A stretch of 10,795 nt of DNA from Desulfobulbaceae bacterium UBA5123 (lineage in GTDB: Bacteria; Desulfobacterota; Desulfobulbia; Desulfobulbales; UBA5123). Each line of letters starts with the position of its first letter. Within the stretch, counting starts at the first letter, position 1. The stretch lies in contig DHYT01000228.1 of assembly GCA_002415465.1 (NCBI GenBank), forward strand, positions 1 to 10,795. The letters run 5' to 3'. A program made the translations under genes and the position numbers. Of the stretch, positions 1 through 4,372 are shown piece by piece. The notes beneath the pieces are model-generated. The model did not search any database. It was not told where the DNA came from and saw only the letters and a list, made by a program, of their open reading frames with translations.

Positions 1-202
1 CATCAAGCTGCTTTTCTGGGACCGGGGTTATGAAGAGGAATATGAAACTCTGGCTGAAGAGACCGGAGCATTTCTCATCCCCAATATTCTGGAAGGGCTC
101 ATGGGCAATGAAGAACTGATGCACGACACCATCCATCCAAACGCAAGCGGTTATAAAATCATGGCCCAGAAATTTTATAAGAGCATCGAACCCTATCTGT
201 AA
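1..202 (+). CDS. SGNH/GDSL-family hydrolase, C-terminal fragment (5' end outside window)
   Basis: An open frame enters from the left edge (first full codon at base 2) and stops with TAA at 200-202, giving 66 C-terminal residues. The last third reads Asp-Thr-Ile-His-Pro-Asn followed by a Gly-Tyr pair and an amphipathic end. This matches block V of SGNH hydrolases, where the Asp (125-127) and His (134-136) complete the Ser-Asp-His catalytic triad; TesA-type lysophospholipase/arylesterases end in the same way. The GDS serine block lies outside the window, so substrate and localisation cannot be judged. The next gene starts about 150 bp downstream behind its own promoter-like sequence, so the two are probably separate units. 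Family assignment is fairly safe; exact function is not. Confidence 0.75.
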   Translation, partial: IKLLFWDRGYEEEYETLAEETGAFLIPNILEGLMGNEELMHDTIHPNASGYKIMAQKFYKSIEPYL

Positions 203-296
203 ATTCCTGATTAATTTTCCCTCACTTTCCTCGATCTATTTTAACCAACTATAATAATTAAATATTTTCAACAGTGCGTCATTTTGTCGCACCCAC

Positions 297-325
297 TTTA
301 CAAACTAGTATTTAAGAATTAGATT
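297..325 (+). promoter_or_regulatory. Candidate sigma-70 promoter of the arsR-type gene
   Basis: TTTACA at 297-302 (5 of 6 to the -35 consensus) is separated by 17 nt from TAGATT at 320-325 (4 of 6 to the -10 consensus). It sits in the most AT-rich part of the window, just before the strong ribosome binding site of the repressor gene. It was found by eye only. Confidence 0.45.
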
Positions 326-335
326 AAATTCTAAA
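311..335. promoter_or_regulatory. Imperfect dyad, candidate ArsR-family operator
   Basis: AGAATT (315-320) and AATTCT (327-332) form a perfect inverted repeat with a 6-nt centre. The outer arms TTTA and AAA extend it with a one-base offset. The dyad covers the candidate -10 box and ends a few bases before the AGGAGG ribosome binding site, the usual place for an autorepressor site. A second, smaller inverted repeat, GTGCG (274-278) with CGCAC (288-292), lies upstream of the -35 box. Assigning the site to this repressor is inference. Confidence 0.4.
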
Positions 336-353
336 TTTCCAGGAGGTATTTCC

Positions 354-644
354 ATGAAAACTGAACAGATCTTTGATCTGGCAACACTGCTGAAGTCCAT
401 TTCACACCCTTTCAGGCTCCAGATCCTTTGCCTTTTACAGGACAAGGAGATGACCGTAGGTGAGATCAGCAGGGCGATCAAAACCACCGATGCCAATATT
501 TCCCAACATCTTTCCATCCTGCGCAACCAGGGCATTCTCGGCTCCCGCAAGGAAGCGAATTTCATCTACAACAAAATCGCCGATGCCCGCGTCCTCGAAC
601 TCATCAGAACCATGCAACAGCTGTATTGCCCAGACATGAAGTAA
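354..644 (+). CDS. ArsR-family winged-helix repressor, likely persulfide/sulfide sensor (BigR/SqrR/YgaV type)
   Basis: This 96-residue protein is the usual size for the ArsR family. A dimerisation helix (residues 5-18) is followed by the HTH at about 33-60, with a recognition helix containing Asn-Ile-Ser-Gln-His-Leu, and by a β-wing ending in Phe-Ile-Tyr. The metal-binding ELCVCDL box of ArsR/SmtB is absent. Instead there are exactly two cysteines, Cys26 in helix 2 and Cys92 in the C-terminal helix (Leu-Tyr-Cys). Their spacing of 66 equals that of Cys42/Cys108 in BigR and Cys41/Cys107 in SqrR, where a polysulfide bridge between the cysteines releases DNA. The downstream DUF2892 protein fits, because E. 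coli YgaV controls YgaP, which has a comparable membrane domain. The start follows AGGAGG at 341-346. Family assignment is firm; the sulfur-sensing role is a strong inference. Confidence 0.85.
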   Translation: MKTEQIFDLATLLKSISHPFRLQILCLLQDKEMTVGEISRAIKTTDANISQHLSILRNQGILGSRKEANFIYNKIADARVLELIRTMQQLYCPDMK

Positions 645-700
645 CCCGGGGCACCAGACAGATCGCGCACCACGCCAGATGGCGGCTTTACGGAGTAAGA

Positions 701-1432
701 ATGTTTTTCGGCAACACCCTGATCCGGTTTTCAAGCAAGAAGCCCAAACTGGTCACAGCCCTGCTGCTGGCCACCCTGCTCCCCGGAAGCCTCATCGTCA
801 ACGCGAAGAACCCCGACGGCGCTCTCAACCCCGCCACCCACAAGCATGTCCACGAACAGATCGTGGCGCCGATGATCCCCATCCTGCCGATGCCCGTCCC
901 GGTGGTCGACGGCATTCACATCCTGTCGGAATTGTTTGACTCCTGCCAACCGACCGTAAGCCGACAGAAAACAACCGTCGGACAGGGGATGCGCCACCTG
1001 TTCATGCCCATGCTCCATACCTCGCTCACCTCGGCGGCGGGCTCCGCCTCCCTGGCCCCGATCCCGCCGGTGCAGCCCTTCGGCCTCTCTGTCGCGTTCT
1101 CCATCATACTCGCCTGGCTGTCGGCCATCGTCTGCATGCCCTCCGACAACATGTTGATGCGGGGAAAACGCCTTGATAACTTCGGGATCACCGCCGCCAA
1201 CGGCGAACGGCAAGAGAACTTCCCTTCGCGGCGCCCGCGCCGACCGGGCGTCGCTTCTTCTTCAGCAACCGACAACGACTGCTACCTGCACGCCACGGCC
1301 CACCCCAAGATCTCCGATCAGTGGGCAATGGAAGCGGGGGCAAATATCTTCCTCGGCGCCGATGATCACACCTTCTTCGGCCAGCTCGGGGACAACACCA
1401 ACATCTTTGCCGGACTGCGCCGGAACTTTTAA
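701..1432 (+). pseudogene. Composite relic: MMPL/RND exporter pieces fused in frame to the C-terminus of an outer-membrane β-barrel protein
   Basis: An uninterrupted 243-codon frame starts at ATG 701 behind GGAG (692-695). Residues 1-33 look like the first transmembrane segment of an MMPL-type RND exporter, and 34-52 like the start of its periplasmic domain (Asn-Pro-Asp-Gly, Asn-Pro-Ala-Thr). At about 53 it jumps to the later membrane region: Pro-Met-Pro with Val-Val-Asp-Gly-Ile-His-Ile-Leu-Ser-Glu at 63-77, Thr-Ser-Leu-Thr-Ser-Ala-Ala-Gly at 107-114, then Pro-Ile-Pro-Pro-Val. Residues 163-188 are an Arg/Pro/Ser-rich linker. Residues 189-243 resemble the last strands of a porin-like β-barrel and end in the typical terminal Phe. 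Full exporters are roughly 750-900 residues, so most of the exporter and barrel are missing. An intact exporter and porin probably lay between the repressor and the DUF2892 gene before several in-frame deletions. An upstream start at 626 would overlap the repressor and lacks a site. It may still be translated; normal function is very unlikely. Confidence 0.65.
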
Positions 1433-1471
1433 TCCGCCCCGCAGAACGGCGCCGAACACAAGGAGAAAACA

Positions 1472-1666
1472 ATGGTAATCAACGACTGGATTCACGTCAT
1501 CGCCGGGATGTTCATCCTCATCACCCTGGCCCTCGGCACCTGGATGCACCCTTACTGGTATTTCGGCACCGCCTTTGTCGGCGCAAACCTCTTCCAGTTC
1601 GGCTTCAGCAAATTCTGCCCCCTTGGCATCATCCTCAAAAAACTTGGGGTGCCGGAAAGCAGATAA
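1472..1666 (+). CDS. DUF2892 (YgaP-type transmembrane domain) small membrane protein
   Basis: This 64-residue protein has two hydrophobic helices (about 7-25 and 27-45) separated by a short turn, then Phe-Cys-Pro-Leu and Leu-Lys-Lys-Leu-Gly. That is the characteristic end of DUF2892 proteins and of the membrane part of the rhodanese YgaP. The family often occurs next to ArsR-type regulators and sulfurtransferases. Cys49 in the Phe-Cys-Pro motif is conserved in the family as far as I recall, and its role is unknown. The start is supported by AGGAGA at 1461-1466, 5 nt before ATG. It lies 39 bp after the relic and is probably cotranscribed with the repressor. No rhodanese domain is fused or adjacent. 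Family call is confident; molecular function is unknown. Confidence 0.85.
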   Translation: MVINDWIHVIAGMFILITLALGTWMHPYWYFGTAFVGANLFQFGFSKFCPLGIILKKLGVPESR

Positions 1667-1786
1667 TTTGCTAAAGTGGCATATTCATTCACCGGAACCA
1701 CAAACTGCCTGGCGGCATAATCACAACGCCAAGAGTACATGTGTGGGAGCACCCCCGACGACGGGCGGTTCCGATGAACAGGCCGA

Positions 1787-1809
1787 CCGCCACGGTCAAC
1801 CCGTGGCGG
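1787..1809. repeat. Perfect 9-bp inverted repeat (hairpin)
   Basis: CCGCCACGG at 1787-1795 pairs perfectly with CCGTGGCGG at 1801-1809 across a TCAAC loop. No T-run follows on the + strand, so it is not a classical intrinsic terminator. It could be an RNA structure in a leader or a protein-binding dyad. Confidence 0.5.
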
Positions 1810-1931
1810 CGCAACTCACCCCCGTCGCCACCCCTTTGCAAGCGATACACTTCAGCACCGAACCACGCTGAACCCCTCGTCTCCGGATGCTGAGCAATCT
1901 TCATCCCCCTCGTTCTCCCACCTGCACCATG

Positions 1932-1959
1932 AACAACGGCGTTGCAATCCCGTTGTTTT
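1932..1959 (+). terminator. Weak candidate terminator hairpin after the arsR/DUF2892 unit
   Basis: AACAACGG (1932-1939) pairs with CCGTTGTT (1950-1957), and the last pairs run into TTTT (1956-1959). The stem is short and the T-run small and partly inside the stem, so termination efficiency is doubtful. It is about 265 bp after the DUF2892 stop, far for a terminator of that unit. Confidence 0.2.
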
Positions 1960-2097
1960 CCGTCCACGAAGGCATCCCCGGCCGGCGACAAGGTCCGCCC
2001 CGGGATGCCTCCGCCGCATCACTTGCCACCAGGATCATGGGCAACCCAATCCCCCTTGATTCGCAATGCTCACCCGTGAGCCGGAGAGAGATGACTC

Positions 2098-3882
2098 ATG
2101 GATCAATCCATATTCACCGCCGCCACCCTGAAGAGCGCCAACCCCGGCCTGTGGACCGTGACGCAACGGTTTGCCTGCGTCGACGAGATGCGCGGCGAAC
2201 TGGCCAGATTCACCTACCAGAGGGAATTGGCCGCCGCCGAGGACCCGGCCAACCAGAACGCCAGCGTGCAGATCCAGATTCGCGACTGCGCCAGGGTCCT
2301 GCGCAATATTATCAAGAAACGGAGTGACGAACTGACCGGCTTCGGGATGGCGCAGGCGCTCTGGGACCTGGGCCACAATATTGCCCGCCCGGATCTCTCC
2401 CCCGGCTTTTTCGCCGAACTGACCCATCTCTTTCTGGGTTTGCGGGGCGAAGGCACCCGCCAGGCCTTCAACGACATCAGCCTCCCGCCCGTTGCCGGAG
2501 AAGGGCGCGCCGCCGCCCGCGACCGCTCAAACCAGCTGGACACCCTCTGGGCTGAAATCGAACGCCGCATCGACCGTTTTGCATTCGGCCTGGACGACGC
2601 GGCCGTTGCCAGACGCAAAAAGAGGCGGCAAAAAATCCTCGCGGTGCTGGCGGGAACGGAAGATGACTGGCAAGACTGGCGCTGGCACGTTGGGCACATC
2701 ATCCGCGACGCGGATCTGCTGGCAAAGCTGGTGTACCTGAGTCCCGACCAGAAGGCGGCGGTGAACGCGGCCCGCCAGAAGAAACTCCCCTTCGGCATCA
2801 CCCCTTACTACCTTTCCCTGATGGACGACGGCCAAAGCGATCGCGACACCGCCATCCGCGCCCAGGTGCTGCCGCCCATGGACTATGTCGACAACATCTG
2901 CACCAGCGGCGAACCCGCCGACCTCGATTTCATGGGCGAGGAAGACACCTCGCCCATCGACCTGATTACCCGGCGCTACCCGTCGATCTGCATCCTCAAG
3001 CCCTTCAACACCTGCCCGCAGATCTGCGTCTATTGCCAGCGCAACTGGGAGATAGACGATGCCATGGCCGGCAACGCCTTTGCCGGCTTTAAGCAGATCG
3101 ACGCTGCGATCAAGTGGATCGGCGACCATCCGGCCATCCGCGAGGTTCTGATCACCGGCGGCGACCCGCTGGCCATGGGCGACCGGGCGCTCGCGGACAT
3201 CCTCGGCAAGGTGGCGCAACTGCCCAACGTCGAGCGCATCCGCATCGGCACCCGCACCCCGGTGACCATCCCCATGCGCATCACCGACAAACTGGCGGAT
3301 CTCATCGCCAGCTTCCGCAACCCCGGCAAACGGACCGTGGCGCTGATCACCCATGTGCAGCATCCCTATGAAATCACCCCGGAGATGACTGAAGCCGTCA
3401 ACCGCCTGCGCACACGGGGGATCCCGGTTTACAACCAGCTGGTCTATACCTTCTACTGCTCGCGGCGGTTTGAAGCGGCGGCGCTGCGGCGCAAACTGCG
3501 GCTGATCGGCATCGACCCCTACTACACCTTCAACACCAAGGGCAAGGAGGAGACCATCAGCTACCGGGTGCCCATCGCCCGGCTGCTGCAGGAACAGCAG
3601 GAGGAGGCCCGCCTCCTGCCCGGCCTTGAACGGACCGACGAGGCGGTCTTCAACCTGCCTCGACTGGGCAAGAACTACTTGAAATCACGGGAACATCGCG
3701 ACCTGATCGCCGTTCTCGCCGACGGCTCGCGGGTGTACGAATTCTTCCCGTGGGAAAAAAACATCTCGGAAACCACCCAGACCTATCTGGCCACCGACGT
3801 GCCGATCCTCGACTACCTGCAACGGCTGGCGGCAACCGGCGAGAACACCGCCAACTATCAGACCATCTGGTATTATTTTTAG
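2098..3882 (+). CDS. KamA-family radical SAM/PLP protein (aminomutase-like) with long N-terminal extension
   Basis: This 594-residue protein is about 180 longer than lysine 2,3-aminomutase (416). Residues 1-187 form a mostly helical, charged extension I do not recognise. From about 188 the KamA core begins (Asp-Trp-Arg-Trp, then Ile-Thr-Pro-Tyr-Tyr-Leu-Ser-Leu). The radical SAM cluster motif is Cys306-x3-Cys310-x2-Cys313. A SAM-contacting Gly-Gly-Asp-Pro-Leu lies at 354-358. Leu-Gly-Lys525 aligns with the PLP-binding lysine of the family. The lysine-binding aspartates of Clostridium LAM (293 and 330) appear replaced by Arg456 (or Arg457) and Asn519, so this is probably not a lysine enzyme. 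Glutamate 2,3-aminomutase has Lys and Asn at these places, so an acidic or uncharged substrate is possible. A stop at 2092-2094 in the same frame fixes the start; GGAG at 2083-2086 precedes it by 11 nt. Likely cytoplasmic, oxygen-sensitive, and transcribed alone. Confidence 0.88.
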   Translation: MDQSIFTAATLKSANPGLWTVTQRFACVDEMRGELARFTYQRELAAAEDPANQNASVQIQIRDCARVLRNIIKKRSDELTGFGMAQALWDLGHNIARPDLSPGFFAELTHLFLGLRGEGTRQAFNDISLPPVAGEGRAAARDRSNQLDTLWAEIERRIDRFAFGLDDAAVARRKKRRQKILAVLAGTEDDWQDWRWHVGHIIRDADLLAKLVYLSPDQKAAVNAARQKKLPFGITPYYLSLMDDGQSDRDTAIRAQVLPPMDYVDNICTSGEPADLDFMGEEDTSPIDLITRRYPSICILKPFNTCPQICVYCQRNWEIDDAMAGNAFAGFKQIDAAIKWIGDHPAIREVLITGGDPLAMGDRALADILGKVAQLPNVERIRIGTRTPVTIPMRITDKLADLIASFRNPGKRTVALITHVQHPYEITPEMTEAVNRLRTRGIPVYNQLVYTFYCSRRFEAAALRRKLRLIGIDPYYTFNTKGKEETISYRVPIARLLQEQQEEARLLPGLERTDEAVFNLPRLGKNYLKSREHRDLIAVLADGSRVYEFFPWEKNISETTQTYLATDVPILDYLQRLAATGENTANYQTIWYYF

Positions 3883-3931
3883 CCGGGCCGCACGACAAAA
3901 AACACCACGACGGGAACGGCGATTGCCCCCC

Positions 3932-4372
3932 TCACTCCGCAGGCCCGAACAGGAACCGCTCCTCGGCGGCCCGCAATCGTCTGGCCGCAACCGCCAGCAG
4001 TTCCATGAGCGCCTCCGGTTGCGCCAAAAAGAAAACCCGGCCCTGCACATAGCCCAGCGAGAGCAGAATGCTCTCCTCCTCAGCCCGCACCGTTGCCAGC
4101 CTGGTGCCGATAAACATGCCGTATTCCCCGAAGATATCCCCGGCCGCAAGATATTGCACCGGCCTCTCCGCGCCGGTCAGCAAAACCGCCAGCCGCCCCG
4201 CCAGCACCACATAGAGTCGATCGGCCTCTTCGCCATGGCGACAAACGGTCTCCATGGCGGCAAATATCTCGGTTTCCATGCTTTCGGCCAGCAACCTGAC
4301 GGCCGCAGGCGCCATGCCGCTGAACAACCGGCAGGACTTGAGACAATTTTCCCGTTCGCCGATGCCGATCAT
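3932..4372 (-). CDS. Stand-alone cyclic-nucleotide-binding domain protein
   Basis: With the start at 4372 the protein has 146 residues, nearly all one CRP-type cNMP-binding β-barrel. Helix A is near 10-30, the β-roll runs from about 33 to 110, and a long C-terminal helix runs from 115 to 138. There is no DNA-binding or catalytic domain. The phosphate-binding cassette is at 82-95: Gly82-Glu83 (the Glu binds ribose in CRP) and Arg91-Leu-Ala-Thr, where most family members have Arg-Ser-Ala. The cassette is about one residue shorter than usual, so binding is likely but not certain. ATG 4372-4370 overlaps the TGA of the ABC gene (ATGA, 4369-4372), which indicates translational coupling. A longer frame from 4420 would overlap the transporter by 52 bp and is less likely. 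The protein probably acts as a ligand-controlled partner of that transporter. Confidence 0.85.
   Translation of the reverse strand: MIGIGERENCLKSCRLFSGMAPAAVRLLAESMETEIFAAMETVCRHGEEADRLYVVLAGRLAVLLTGAERPVQYLAAGDIFGEYGMFIGTRLATVRAEEESILLSLGYVQGRVFFLAQPEALMELLAVAARRLRAAEERFLFGPAE

Larger units (their letters stand above)
1667..2097. other. 431-bp gene-free region with three inverted repeats upstream of the KamA-family gene
   Basis: No frame here resembles a protein I know or has a convincing start. Three inverted repeats stand out. CCGCCACGG (1787-1795) with CCGTGGCGG (1801-1809) is a perfect 9-bp stem around 5 nt. AACAACGG (1932-1939) with CCGTTGTT (1950-1957) is an 8-bp stem around 10 nt, ending in four T. 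AGGCATCCC (1970-1978) with GGGATGCCT (2002-2010) is a 9-bp stem around 23 nt. The second could be a weak terminator of the arsR unit. I recognise no known riboswitch class. The region may hold the promoter and leader of the downstream gene, or more decayed sequence like the relic before it. Confidence 0.5.

Noticed and set aside
626..700. Upstream start of the composite relic frame at 626.
   Set aside because: It lies inside the end of the arsR-type gene, its 25 extra residues look non-coding, and ATG 701 has a GGAG site and begins exactly where exporter similarity begins.
1706..1750. Short resemblance to 5S rRNA: TGCCTGGCGGC at 1706-1716 is identical to the start of E. coli 5S rRNA, with loosely similar bases after it.
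   Set aside because: Only about 11 bases match well, the rest needs large gaps, no paired 3' strand is present, and no rRNA operon is nearby. Probably chance, or at most an unrecognisable fragment.
2214..2801. Long open frames opposite the KamA-family, ABC and cyclase genes (for example 2527-3363 and 6205-6942).
   Set aside because: They are by-products of high GC at third codon positions of the real genes and show no domain, ribosome site or plausible composition.
2098..3882. Calling this gene lysine 2,3-aminomutase (kamA/ablA).
   Set aside because: Both lysine-binding aspartates seem replaced, the protein has a 187-residue extension, and no ablB-like acetyltransferase is adjacent; only the family name is justified.
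3883..3931. Bidirectional terminator between the convergent KamA-family and CNBD genes.
   Set aside because: There is an A6/T6 run and a direct CACGAC repeat, but no inverted repeat long enough for a stem.
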